Shown here in pieces: positions 46,416-57,455 of a DNA stretch of 64,000 nucleotides. The notes under the pieces are model-generated. The model was not told the DNA's origin. It saw only the letters and a list, made by a program, of their open reading frames with translations, and did not search any database. Both the position numbers and the translations under genes were made by a program. This DNA is from Aplectana chamaeleonis (taxonomy: Eukaryota; Nematoda; Chromadorea; Rhabditida; Cosmocercidae), in the NCBI GenBank assembly GCA_029168955.1, contig JAPDOI010000107.1:186001-250000 (forward strand), read 5' to 3'. Every line of letters starts with the position of its first letter. Within the stretch, counting starts at the first letter, position 1.

Positions 46416-47048
46416 ATTCCTGAAAGTTTAGGTTCTGGCAAAAGTAAAGATTTGGCATGGTCACAAAAATGTACTCAGTTAAAAAGGGAAAATAAAGAAA
46501 AATGAAAAAAGGTTTTGAAATATTCCTGAGAACGATTTGGCGGAGAATAAATTGTTTTTTGGGAAATGAAGTGAAGTAGTTGAAAGTATGATTTGGCAGT
46601 CGAGTTTGAACCAACTATTGATAAGAGTTGTGCAAAACGAGAGATCGCCTTGTCTGTGCTTATCCGTAGAACATATCAAAGTGAAATCACGCGTGTTGAT
46701 TTTACTTCACCTAATACGTGAAGACCGCCGCATTACAGCTCCTAAAAAAGTTTTGATGCTTCCCATTTCACGCGTGATTTCGCTTTGATATGTTCTACGG
46801 ATGAGCACAGACAAGGCGATCTCTCATTTTGCACAACTCTTATAAATAGTTGGTTCAAACTCGACTGCCAAATCATACTTTCAACTACTTCACTTCATTT
46901 CCCAAAAAACAATTTATTCTCCGCCAAATCGTTCTCAGGAATATTTCAAAACCTTTTTTCATTTTTCTTTATTTTCCCTTTTTAACTGAGTACATTTTGT
47001 GATCATGTCAAATCTTTACTTTTGCCAGGAACCTAAACTTTTAGGAAT
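46416..47048. mobile_element. Long palindrome, 280-bp arms
   Basis: The arm 46416-46695 (ATTCCTGAAAGTTTAGGTTC at its outer end) is the inverse of 46769-47048 with only scattered differences; the spacer is 73 bp. Both arms encode nearly the same frame (46479-46679 minus and 46785-46985 plus), a simple result of the inversion. It may be a foldback element or a recent inverted duplication. Confidence 0.92.
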
Positions 47049-50026
47049 ATGGAAGTATGGAAATAAATGATAGAAGCGGCGTACAAAATGCTGGTTAAGT
47101 GATCACCAACATAATTGCTCACTTTTGCCGCTACGTCATCAGGTATATCAAAAAAGGGAGAAAACAAAAAACAAGCATCTTTAGAAAATGCAGCCTGTCG
47201 CTGCGCTGGGTCCCAATTATTTCGCGATGGGCTGTCGCCAAGGCGACGTAGTATACCAGAGTTACGCCACTCGAAACCATAACAGCTCTCAGCGACCCGT
47301 TATCGCGACGGGCGCATGCAAACTGCTCCCGCGGCCGACCCTGCCATAGTACCGGTGTTGGTCCCAACACGATGAGTGATAGTTGGCGAAACCTGTCGCT
47401 GCTGTGACGAGGAAGTATACAAATTCTTTAGAGCGTGTTGCACAAGACAATGGCGTTCTTCTTAGTACACGTGCCCAAACTGTCGAAGTCGACTTTTCAA
47501 TGCTGCTTGAGAAGGCATTGGGAGATACTGACACCTCCCTTGTGCGAAGCGTATACCGCACCGATTTTCTGGTCATTTGAAACTAAGGAGATTGATTGAA
47601 ATTCTGATCAATCTTTACGATTACTATTGGTTTTAATGTAAATTTGTAGAGATGGTGAGTTTCCAGGTTGGAGACAGTGACTTTTTTTGGCATTGAATGA
47701 GTGCCAGGATTTTTCTTCCACCCTGTAGTATCTGCCCATTTTTTTTATTTTGGGTCGGCACGATCTTTGCAACCAGAACCAAAACAGATGAGCAAGGCCT
47801 ATTTTCAGAAGAAAGGTGCTGAATAAGGCCAAGTCTAATGAAGAAAACCATAAAACAAGCTAAATTTCGAAAAAGTGAAAAGAATCGGGTAATAAAAACA
47901 ACCACGTCCGAACAATTTCTCTCTGGCTTCCGCTATTCTTGAAACAAGAACTTTTGGAAAACATGCTTACGTTTTGATTCTCGATACTGCAGAAGCCTTT
48001 CGATCAGTCATTATTTTGACATCTAGTAACTGAGCTTACTTAGAAACAAACCTAGAGCATGGATAGGACTGGAAACATCAAAGCTGACCTTATCAGCTGA
48101 TGTAGGCTAGGCGAGGAAGCCAAAGAAATCGCTCATTGTAAGCATATGTCTGCAAATTGTAGAAACTAAATATATATCGAAAATGGAGTGTTCAACCTCT
48201 GTTATTCCATCAAGAAGCCGCGACTTTGCTCTTTGGGAAAAGTGGCACGCAGGAATGCGAAGGGATGATGGTTATTGATCAAAAAATTGCGCACGCCCAT
48301 TAGCTGAGTGCGTCTCCGTAATTTTATGACACGGGCGTTATTTACCGTCAGACCTCTCAGTAGAATTCGTGACAGTTGAAACGCTGCAGCTCACTCGATA
48401 ACTTGCAGATGAATGCAAGGAAGAGAAAAGTGGAGGCGAAGTTTAATGGATCAGCATCTAATGGTGCACGGTGCCAGAGCGAAGTGAACAGATTTGATGG
48501 TTCCCGTACCTCCTTGCAATTGAGATGGAAACAAGAGGTTTGCTGATGTCCTAAAAAATTTGATTATTTTCGCTGCTCATTATTGGCTGTTGCCTACTGG
48601 ACAGGTGATACAACTGAAACAAGCGCCGAATGATGTGCGCCGTCTGTAACAGCACACAGTACATGGCAGTTAAGCTCCAGTTTTTAAAGTGGTCTCAGGT
48701 TGAGAAAATGTCGTTCGAAGGAATACGTTAAAGCAGAGAAATGCTTTGTGTTTTCTGCTTCGATGAGGGTTGTTGTAGACCTCATCCAGTGCTTGATCGC
48801 CAAGCAACATGATGGGATGATAACCATGAGCATCGATCGAGATGGCGTCGCGCGTCGATCCGCCTTCAAAACATGCTATCAGCGATGAAAGTGTAAAATA
48901 GGTTTAGGCTCGAATTCAGACGCATGGGTCGTTTTCTGTTTATTACTACGGTTCATGCAGAGGCTAAAATCCTTGGCTTGTTCTCGTTTCAAATGTACCA
49001 ACTCCTTATTCTCTCTAGATTACTTCACTTACCCATAAGCCTTGTGGAACACGGTGGGAAAAATGCAGTTTTATTATGTAACTTTGTTACAGTAGTAGTT
49101 TCATCGTGAAAGAAAACACCGGAATGAAATTGTATTTCAACTATCCCGGATAATTCCAAAAGGAGAAATAAGGTATTGACTGAATGGATATATCAAAAAC
49201 TGGAACATTGAAGGCACTGTTCACGATGATTTTTGTTTCCAAGTTTCCCATTCAGAACATTACCTCAACCTCAATGCGCTAATAAAATCACGGAGAAACG
49301 GGGGAACGCCTTATTCCAGTGAAGGAAGCTTCTGGCCTGGACTAGTTGCCCGAGACCCTAGACATCCGGAAGGTGGGACTTTCGACCAACAACCAAGGTG
49401 GGCTTCTATCAGGGGTTATTGAGAGTCATACTGTTAGTATGAAGGAATATGTAAGCATATAATGAAATTGTGGCAGTGAAAATTGTAGAAAAATAATCGG
49501 AACATTAGCGTCATTCACTCAGTCAGGCTTTGAAGGCTCGAACAGTAAATTGAGATTTCCAGCGATTTGGGTTTCACAGGTTCGATCCTATCAGAGGGCT
49601 AAACTTATGCAAGGTTGGGAAATGATGGATAGTTGACCATTCGAGAGTGCGTTGTTCACCGATACCTCTTAAAAATCCGTCCACGAGTGTTCTTTTTTAG
49701 GCTACTCAAAATCCTGCCCGAGGCTGAACATTTTTCGATGCCCTGAGGGCGCACAGGTGCAGTCTCGAGTGCGAAAACTATAACAGTAGTAGGACTGCCC
49801 GTTCAAGGATTGTAATTAAAAATTTACACGTATTTTTCGAAATTTTTGATAGGGCTTTCTGAGTTGCAGCAACGTGCGGAAAACTTATTCCGGGAACAAA
49901 ATGAGAGAATGATTTTTTTTTGAATATTTCAAAACGGCTTTTCAAAACTAATTTGCATGTGTGATGCAATGGTCTGCAACTCACTGCTGTGCAGGACACC
50001 ACAAATGTTTGGCCTCTTATTTTCAG
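47049..50026. other. No gene recognised upstream of the CDF exons
   Basis: Around 47190-47400 are GTCGCTG-rich pieces related to the element at 57456-58241. At 49211 AAGGCACTGTTCACGATGAT looks like a family A MITE left end without its partner. Frames at 47383-47580 and 48684-48888 have no known domain and do not join the CDF exons in an obvious way. Confidence 0.4.
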
Positions 50027-50580
50027 TACTACGAGCACCAGGGTCGTCTACTCGAATTGTATGAGCAGGATAGAGAGTTGTTGGAAAGCAATGCGTCTTC
50101 TGGATCCGAAAACGAGAGGGAAAACCAAACCTTGCTTCTATGTTGTCTCGCCTTAAATGTATTTTCTCTACTCGGAAATTTGATTGCATCTATTCTTTCT
50201 GGATCTCTTTCTATAATGAGGTTTGCAAAGTCCTTACCTTGTTCACTGGTCTGCGAGACTTGTTCGTAAGGCTTCCGCCTACTAAATGGCTGGCGATTTC
50301 TTGCAGTTTTCAGCACTTTTGTTGACTCGTTTATGGATCTCCTGTGCAGTGGTGTGATGAATAGCTGTCTCCTACTTATTGAAAAACCTGACACCTTCAA
50401 TTATCCGAGAGGCAGACAACGGTATATATGCTCTTTCTGTTATGAATTATACATCTGTCTGCCGTAGAAAATCTGTTTTGCAGTCTCGAATCAATTGGAG
50501 TCCTCACTTGTGCGATTCTGATGGCGTTCGCGAATGTAGGAATGGCAATGCAGGCATTGAATAGCATAGCTGACGACTCG
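50027..50580 (+). CDS. Cation diffusion facilitator transporter, three internal exons (partial)
   Basis: Exons at 50027-50220, 50314-50421 and 50484-50580 join in one frame. Each acceptor is AG (TTTTCAG, TTTTCAG, TTTTGCAG) and each donor GT; the introns are 93 and 62 bases. The first exon encodes YYEHQGRLLELYEQDRELLE, a cytoplasmic lead-in, and the first membrane helix (LLLCCLALNVFSLLGNLIAS) ending SGSLSIM. The second gives STFVDSFMDLLCSGVMNSCL, with aspartates placed where CDF helix II binds metal, then NYPRGRQR. The third gives LESIGVLTCAILMAFANVGM, a further membrane helix. This order (SGSLSI, then a helix with D...D, then YPxGRxRLE) is typical of CDF proteins, which export zinc or other divalent cations using the proton gradient. 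The start, the C-terminal helices and the cytosolic domain were not found, so it is partial, possibly a gene broken by the downstream transposons. Confidence 0.85.
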
Positions 50581-50812
50581 GTTTGTCGCCTTCGTCCGTG
50601 GCCTTTCCGCCAAATATGACGGGAGCGTTGACTCTGATTCATGGAATTTCTGAAGAAATCTCTGGTCAAAAATGCCGCGAGCCGACCATCAACATACTCG
50701 GGCGTTCGCTCGCGTGTAGCCCTACACAAACTCACTTGTCGCCCAGTTACACCTGAGCGACAAGTCATTTTTCTGGGGCGCAAAAGGGAAAATGTGTAGC
50801 GATTGTGGGCGT

Positions 50813-50990
50813 TTGTGCCCACAAAACCACTTGTACCCTCACTAAATCACTAGTCGCCCCGCGAAATCACTTGTTGCCTCGAAAGAGCAGCTGCTGCCCC
50901 TATAACCACTTGTTGCCCCGCAAAATCGTTTGTTGCCCTGCAGGTTCACTTGCTGCTCCGCAAAACCACTTGTTGCTCGGAATCATCATT
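50813..50990. repeat. 20-bp ACTTGTTGCCCC minisatellite
   Basis: Units such as ACTTGTTGCCCCGCAAAATC repeat about seven times with variation, just downstream of the last CDF exon found. Frames here (50805-51184) are repeat shadows. Confidence 0.75.
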
Positions 50991-51427
50991 TGATCGTTCG
51001 GACCCCACTGCGTTGTTTAATCACTGATTCCGTCCACCCTCTAGACACCTTGTTCTCCTCAAACCCTTCTTCCTCTTCCCAAAAAAAAACCTACCTTACA
51101 ATTTCGGAAATGGACATTAAATTCGTATACAAGACCCCGAATAACCCCCCGTATACGGATTTTGAGTCAGATGTGAGACTTTGACCAGGGTCCGTATCAG
51201 GGGTGTGCATTTTCCGTTTACCGATTTACCGATTTTCCGGATTTACCGGTGTTTTTCGGTAAATTTAAATTTACCGATGTACCGACTTTTTTTGAAATTT
51301 ACCAAAAAAAATTCGGTGATTTTCGCCCTATTGCCTCACTTTTTACTGGTACTTCACGGCTGATTGGCATTAAAGGAAGGTAGTGCGCTTCTCGGGGCCG
51401 AATTCCGGTCCGCAATTGCGTCACCAC

Positions 51428-53499
51428 CAGGGGTGTGCGGCAAAGGAATTTGAGATTTCGGCAAACGGCAACGGCAACGGCAAACCTCAAAAATGGCCGG
51501 CAAACGGCAAACGGCAAAAGCTGTTCTTTGCTATAATACACCCACATTTGATTAGTCGTGTGGTGAACCATGCAATATTTGCCAGTTACTATGTATCTGT
51601 GATTTAACTAGCTTTTATAAGAAGGGAAAATCCCATATATCAAAAGCCACTTGAGAGCCTCAGGTGATCAGAGCGCTGTTTTGTGTGTGATAGTATAGGA
51701 ACTTCTATCAAGTTCAACTAGACCGTTTGATTGTGCGACCCAGCCTAGTCGATCCGGGCACATGCAGCAAAGAGTAAGCAAGCTTAGTGCGGTGGGAGAG
51801 TGCGCCGACCCAAAGACTGTGGCCGATACCGGCACCACAATCAGATGAGAATAAATGGATGAATACGCGTTGATTGGTCGACATTTTCGGAGGAAGACAG
51901 TCCATACCGCAATCAGCAGCGCGCGGTTTAGTTTATGACCGAGTCACTCACAATTTTTGCTGTTAGTAACAAGTAGTAGGCTCAGGGTTCCTTATTTCGC
52001 TCATCGAAAAATTCGCTCAAATCGTTTCCCTTTTGAAGCTACAGGAGTGGAGTGAGACTAGTCTAAATAAATGCAGTGCACACGATTAAAGCAGTCTCCG
52101 AATTTTCACCGGATATCAAGAGCTCTGAGTGGCACTTTGATCGAATACACAGAATGAGAGGCACCTAGTGCCAATTCGACTGGCACATGCGACGCGGGCG
52201 ACAGAAAGTCAGTGTCGCCGCTGGAGCGCCACGCACGGTGCGTTTAGCCAGCCGACTGCTATTGTGTGTTTCATATTCTGTGTATTCAGCAAACAAGCCG
52301 GCACGAGGATCAATACAACAACAATGTCGGCTAAAAAACAAACAATAAATCACTCTATACGGTACCAAAACTTGACATATGCTGTGCCCGCCCCACCCAC
52401 TTCCCTGTGGTTACCGAGGAAGTGAGTGGGGCGAGCACACCACATTCAAATCTCTTGGCAGTATATTGCTATTGATTGCTCGTTTTAAGCCGGTTTTCGA
52501 CACTATTGTTGCAATGTGCCTCGGACATTTGATTTCAGGTGACAATTTTGAAGGCGGTTTCAATCGTTGCCTCCGAAAATTTTCGTTTTTTCAACTCTAC
52601 ACCATTTCATAACAAACTCAGCTCTGCCAAAGTCAACCCGGTGCTATGGCAGCGGGTAGGGGGCACTTAGCCATCCCATATGACCATGCCATTTTTTCGT
52701 GCCGCCGCGCATTTTGAGGACCAACCCAAGGTTTTCCTCCCATTCCAAAATTAGTAGAGTAGAAGCTGATCAGAAAAAATGGGCGTGGTCAAGTGCCTCC
52801 CCTCACTGGGCGATAGCACCGTCAACCCTTCGTTTCAGCTAATGATCTCGACATCGAAAATATTATTAAACACTGCCTATAATGACCGCTGTGAACATTG
52901 TTCAATTTTTAAAAAGCAGGACAAAGTATTTGCAGAATTGATCATTTTCCTGTCCCATTTATTACCATCAGTCAATCAACCGACGATAAGCGGGCCTATT
53001 TCTCAAGTGGTTCATATGTCTAAAAAAAGATGCTTTCACGCCAAAACTTTTGTACCATTTGTTTTTGCAATTCCGGAACTTGCAGCAATCGGTATGCTTC
53101 TGGAAAAGCGTTTTTGCGATTTAGGCATTTCTAAGGGGTTAAAAATTTCATGGTTAAAAAGAGACATTTGTAGGCTCCCAACTTAGAACCTAAACAAACT
53201 CCTCTGATAATCTAGTCTAAATATCTTCATTAGTCACAGGATAACTGGGTACAATTACCCATTGCATGAGCTGGAACTAGTAGCTGCAACTAGCCAAAAT
53301 AGGTATTTGTTGCAGGTTCGAATCGCTGACCAATGCAGAAACTGAGGTGAGGGCGCACACCAGGCCCTGTTGTTTTAACGCATTTTGCCGAAAATTTGCC
53401 GTTTTAAGCGAAAATTTCGGCAAACGGCAACGGCAACGGCAAACCCCAAAAATGGCCGGCAAACGGCAATCGGCAAACGGCGATTGCCGCACACCCCTG
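51428..53499. mobile_element. Non-autonomous hAT element, perfect 8-bp duplication
   Basis: The ends are CAGGGGTGTGCGGCAA and TTGCCGCACACCCCTG. Identical GTCACCAC copies lie at 51420-51427 and 53500-53507. Both subterminal regions contain GGCAAACGGCAACGGCAACG runs. The uninvaded related MITE at 21312-21347 gives the empty-site context. The 2.07-kb interior includes a 135-codon frame (52779-53186) that I do not recognise; no hAT domain was seen in it. Confidence 0.92.
52383..52438. repeat. 22-bp-stem GC-rich hairpin
   Basis: TGTGCCCGCCCCACCCACTT and AAGTGAGTGGGGCGAGCACA pair with about two mismatches across a 12-base loop. Size and shape are compatible with a small RNA precursor, but it lies inside a transposon. 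Confidence 0.6.
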
Positions 53500-53814
53500 G
53501 TCACCACACGCTTTGCGGCCGCAAGCTCGCAAGTCGGAAGAGATTCCCGTGCCACAGCCGCCGATCTGTTGACTCTGGGTGAGTTTTAGAAACTGGGTAC
53601 TAGATGGATTGGAAAAAACTGTATAAAAAGCCACATCGAGTCGGCTTTGGCGCTGGAAACTAGACAGACTCGAGCGCGTGCGGCCGCAGAGCGACCCGAG
53701 ACGCAATCGCGGCCCGGAATGTGGCCTCGAGAAGCACAGTAACGAATCAGATATTTATAGAAAAATCATAAAATAATCATCGAAATAAAATAATATAATC
53801 AATATCCATTGTGA

Positions 53815-53986
53815 AGTCATCATACCCGCACCTTCCTCACTGACCAATAGGTACTTTTGTGCTCCTGCCTCAGTTGACACGGAAAGGATGTTTTCTTCAG
53901 CTGGTCTGATTTTGAGTGACTACAGAAAGGCCTTGACGATAGAAAATTCCGAAATGTTTTTTTTTCCAAAATCAACATCCCGCTGA
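53815..53986 (+). pseudogene. hAT transposase C-terminal dimerisation domain
   Basis: The frame reads PAPSSLTNRYFCAPAS, then VDTERMFSSAGLILSDYRKA and LTIENSEMFFF before a stop at 53984-53986. The block RYxxAPAS-x-ERxFSSAGLILSxxR is the hATC domain used for dimer formation and catalysis in hAT transposases. The N-terminal zinc finger and RNase H-like core are not present nearby, and the flanking AT-rich sequence shows the gene is eroded. It lies within 51198-55010 and probably belongs to that element. Confidence 0.88.
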
Positions 53987-54014
53987 TCGGGTTGAGCGGT
54001 TGAGCCCAGTCAGT

Positions 54015-54481
54015 TTAAGCATCGTTCGTGCTGAAAATCAATTTCCATTTGCAAGGCTCAATTTCATGAATGAGCCCCGTACACCACACCTGTCGTGAGT
54101 TTTGGTGCGTCAAAAACGTACGGTACTGAGGTTGTAAGGGGTTAAAGATGAGGATCCGCCACCAGTTCTCACCACTCATCTAGAACTTTTTCCTAGAATG
54201 TTGATGAGACCGTTAGACAACATGAAAAATAGTTGCTGCACCAACTCCACATGCAGAAAACTCCGAAAATGACAGTAACGAGGCCCTTAAACGCAGAAAA
54301 ACTTCTAGAACGATTTTGTAGCGAAATTCAGGTTCATATTTACAATGTGTTCCGATTGACTTTTCTTTACAAATGATGGTTTTTCATGGGCCCCATCGAC
54401 ATTTTCGTTCACTAGAGAAGCCAAGCTACGCAAAAACATGAAAAAATAATATACGGTTCTCCGCACGTACGATGCCTTTAT
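54015..54481. mobile_element. MITE, family H, copy 2
   Basis: The left end TTAAGCATCGTTCGTGCTGA and the right end GCACGTACGATGCCTTTATT are inverted. It is an inverse-orientation relative of 29008-29474, sharing GGATCCGCCACCAGTTCTCA and TTTTTCCTAGAATGTTGATG-type sequence. It sits directly behind the hAT transposase remnant. Confidence 0.85.
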
Positions 54482-54517
54482 TATGTAAAACTCACTGATT
54501 ATTCGCCCTATCCTCAT

Positions 54518-54806
54518 CAGGGATGAGCGGAATAAAAATATGAAATTTCGGAAATCGGTTTTGGGGTTTCGGAACAGATTTTTTTCGGGTTTCGGAAATC
54601 GGGCGCGAAACGCCTGAAAATGCGCGGGAATGTGGTTTTCGGAACGCGAAACGCGGAATAATTCAGAATTCATCTGATGTTTTCTTCCTTCTCAGATGAC
54701 CTGACTTTTTCGCGTTCCGCAGCGTTTCCTGCGGTTTTCGCAATGCGGAACGCGGAAGGCCAAAAATGCGCGAAACTGCGGGTTTCGGAATTCCGCTCAT
54801 CCCTGA
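54518..54806. mobile_element. hAT MITE (CAGGGATGAGCGG), perfect 8-bp duplication
   Basis: The ends CAGGGATGAGCGGAA and TTCCGCTCATCCCTG lie between identical ATCCTCAT copies (54510-54517 and 54807-54814). The interior is packed with TTTCGG and GCGAAACGCGGAA motifs as in 13828-14086. Confidence 0.93.
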
Positions 54807-55015
54807 TCCTCATGCACTAATGGAAATGATACGATGATATCATTTCCATGATATATTATTGGTCAGTTGTACTATCGTATTTGATATGTACCGAAGTCGA
54901 AGTCAGAACTTTATACCAAATCTACCGTTTTCACCGTATTTACCGAAAAAAAAAACCGGAAAAAAGTTTCGGTAAAAAATTTACCGAAAAGAATTTTCCG
55001 CACACACCTGGTCCA

Positions 55016-55205
55016 TATGCATGAACGACTTACCCACGAGGTACGGGTAAATGTTACTCGGAGTCTCTGCATTTCCTGTGCTCTATGCGTCTGTCAGGCT
55101 TCTCCGCGGAGGAGCGAGGCAGACGCATAGAGCTCATAAAATGCAGAGATTCCGAGTAACATTTACCCTTACCTCGCGGGTAAGTCGTTCATGCATACGG
55201 GCCCA
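55016..55205. repeat. Near-perfect palindrome split by hAT insertion
   Basis: The arm 55016-55096 (TATGCATGAACGACTTACCC at its outer end) pairs with 55119-55205, and a small GCTTCTCCGCGGAGGAGC stem fills the turn. The outermost 8-10 bases of the left arm now lie at 51188-51197, beyond the 3.8-kb hAT element: GGGTCCGTATGCATG versus CATGCATACGGGCCC. The hairpin is embedded in family G sequence. Confidence 0.88.
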
Positions 55206-55792
55206 GACAACCGTATACTCACCATAATCTACTGTAGTCTGCCAAATATCGTTGAACGGAGGTCAGATTTGTTCTCAGCACTCCAAATTACTCCCCGATG
55301 AGCAATTTGAGCCATATCTGACCACTTCGGAAATCGTCAAAAGTCAAGTTGAAAACTTCGGAAAATTGACACATAAACCCCGAATTCGTGATCAGCGCCC
55401 CAAATAACACAACTGGGCAGATGTTAAGTTAAATCTGGAACATTTTTAAAAACGCTTTCAGAGCCCACTAATTGATATGAACGAACTCCAAACCGAAAAT
55501 CCGTACAAATCCATAACAGTCAGTACAAAGTTTGGGAAATGTGCCTACACCCAAACTTGGGCCACAAGGGTTGTTTTGGGCGCTGAACACAAATATGAGG
55601 TCAGTTTCTGAATTCTCGAAAGACTATTGCACGTTTTGGAAGGTACAACAGGTACAGAAATCTGATGAGAAACGTCTATAACTCTTGTCGGTGTGGTTTT
55701 AGGCAGATGAGAAGACCATAATCGGATTTTACTCCAAAAACGGTTTTAGAATGGCTCGGCCAACTAAAAGTAGCTCCCTTGTGAGCCTCACT
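55200..55792. repeat. Family G copy with right terminus
   Basis: Contains CCGTATACTCACCATAATCT, the GGTCAGATTTGTTCTCAGCA block and the right end GGCTCGGCCAACTAAAAGTA followed by GCTCCCTTGTGAG. The upstream part of this copy is at 51090-51190. Confidence 0.7.
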
Positions 55793-56330
55793 AGACATAA
55801 GCCTATAGAATAAAGTGGAAAATGGAGGAAGATTGAGGTGATGATCAGGAGAGAAAGACAACACGCGGGCGCACGCGACGCGACCGCACACGCCACCGCC
55901 TCATCCGCGCCGGCGCTAGCTGGGGCGTGACAATCCACAAAATGCTCACAAAGATTTTGTGGGCGTTGCCCACAATCTTTTTTGTAGGCACTCGACTCTC
56001 GCCGGCGCGATTGTGTGGAACGTCTAGCGCCGATGAAAAAGGACGCGAAATTGGCCACGCCCTCTGGGGCAACACGCGAGCGAATGCTAGAGTACCGCGG
56101 ACATCATGTCTACTGCGAGTCTGCCATACATGGTGAATATCTCAAAGGGTCCGCGCTGTAAAGGCCATTCGCCGACTTTAATGAACGAGGAGCGGTCATT
56201 GCGACGGGTCATGCGGCATCGCGACACCACCGGCCGAAGAGTTTTCGATCGTCTATTTACTCAACTGAATCCCATAAGGAAGTCATAAACGAAGCGCGAA
56301 TCTGGCACCACTACTGCTTTCTCAGTAAGG
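55793..56330. other. No gene recognised
   Basis: About 540 bp. Frames on both strands around 55676-56136 overlap without a recognisable domain. Confidence 0.4.
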
Positions 56331-56459
56331 GGTAATTTACACTTCCGCCGTCGAGCGGTGCGGCGAAGTGCAATTCTATTATATTGATCACGCAGCGCTG
56401 CACAATCAATATCATAGAATTGCACTTAGCCTCGTCGCTAGGCAGCAGGGGTGTAAACG
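56331..56459. mobile_element. Palindromic MITE, about 58-bp arms
   Basis: GTAATTTACACTTCCGCCG at the left and CAGCAGGGGTGTAAACGC at the right are outer inverted ends. The inner halves AAGTGCAATTCTATTATATT and ATATCATAGAATTGCACTTA pair closely. It explains part of the 128-codon minus frame here. Confidence 0.75.
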
Positions 56460-57057
56460 CTCTAAGGGTTCGTAAATAGTTATTGACCAACGGCAAACCC
56501 CATGTCGCTGAAACGCTGACGCAAAAGGCATGAACTTCCATAGCTGGTTCATGCAGCGTGACCAAGGACGGCGAGGGGTTAACGATGGCATCGATAATAC
56601 TGGAGGCAGCCGCTGCAGCTACGATGCAGCCAACATCAGCGGTATACATGGGATACGAATCAAAAATTTTCGGATACTCGGATTTCGTATAGCTCAAAAA
56701 CCAAAGGCCGTGGATATCCGACTCAAACGGATAGACTCAAAATAGCAACATCGGATAATCCGGTTCAGTCGGATAGGGAGGCTAAACGGATAGTCGGATT
56801 TCGGATCAATCCGAAAATTAAGTTTTTTTTTGGTGATTCGGATTTTGGATCACTCGGATTTTGAGCTTTTTTCGGTGAGTGGGATCCGAATATCCGTCCA
56901 GCAAAGTTTTTTACGAAAAAAAGGATTTTCTACCGTACCATGACTGAACAATTCATTGATATTCATCTACTATATCTCTGAAAAAGTGTGTTCCTTCTTT
57001 ACAATATCTTCAAAGTAAGTGTAATGTTTAAGCATTAGTATAAATGAGCATCACGAG

Positions 57058-57284
57058 GGGACTATCCTAAACGGGGGGGGGCACTGGAGTATAAGTCAGA
57101 AATAGAATCAACCACAGATCTGTAACGCTATCAATTGAAGTATTTCTATAGAATTTTATCAACAACAGTGATTGATAGCAGCATCAAGCATCTTCTATCA
57201 GGTTTTCCATTGATTTCTATGAGGTGGGTCATTTCATTTCTGACTTTTACTTGAGTGTTCCCCCCCCCCGGTTAGGATAGTCCC
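57058..57284. mobile_element. MITE with 7-bp duplication (GGGACTATCCTAA ends)
   Basis: The ends GGGACTATCCTAAACGGGGG and CCCCCGGTTAGGATAGTCCC are inverted. TCACGAG precedes (57051-57057) and follows (57285-57291) the element exactly. The interior has no coding signal. Confidence 0.87.
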
Positions 57285-57455
57285 TCACGAGTACCAATCC
57301 TCCACACCGAATTCCTAAATATCCTTGAGTTCCTATCTAAACCTCTTCGAAAAGAGCTGCCCGTTTGATCAATACACATGGTTTTTGGTAGCAAATCGTA
57401 CCCTCAATGCGCCATACTCGCACAAACAAATCAAACGAAGAGGATCAATGTCATC

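Larger units (their letters stand above)
51383..53748. mobile_element. Palindromic MITE split by a hAT insertion
   Basis: The left piece 51383-51427 (GTGCGCTTCTCGGGGCCGAA, then TTCCGGTCCGCAATTGCGTC) and the right piece 53508-53748 (ending GAGAAGCACAGTA) form one element like 21287-21509 once 51428-53499 is removed. Its outer ends pair through GACGCAATCGCGGCCCGGAA. Confidence 0.75.
51198..55010 (+). mobile_element. hAT element (CAGGGGTGTGC ends), invaded, with transposase remnant
   Basis: It starts CAGGGGTGTGCATTTTCCG and ends AATTTTCCGCACACACCTG. The flanks GTCCGTAT (51190-51197) and GTCCATAT (55011-55018) match 7 of 8. Subterminal regions are repeats of TTTACCG (51230-51300 and 54920-55000). 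Inside, before the right end, is a hAT dimerisation domain on the plus strand. The element was later interrupted by a palindromic MITE (itself split by 51428-53499), a family H MITE (54015-54481) and a hAT MITE (54518-54806). Subtracting these leaves well under 1 kb. Confidence 0.88.

Noticed and set aside
52490..52538. Fourth CDF exon (PVFDTIVAMCLGHLIS) in phase with exon 3
   Set aside because: The phase fits and AG/GT are present, but it lies inside the hAT element 51428-53499, the acceptor is weak and the similarity to CDF helix III-IV is marginal.
52779..53186. 135-codon frame as a gene
   Set aside because: Located inside a non-autonomous hAT element; no recognised domain and no transposase signature.
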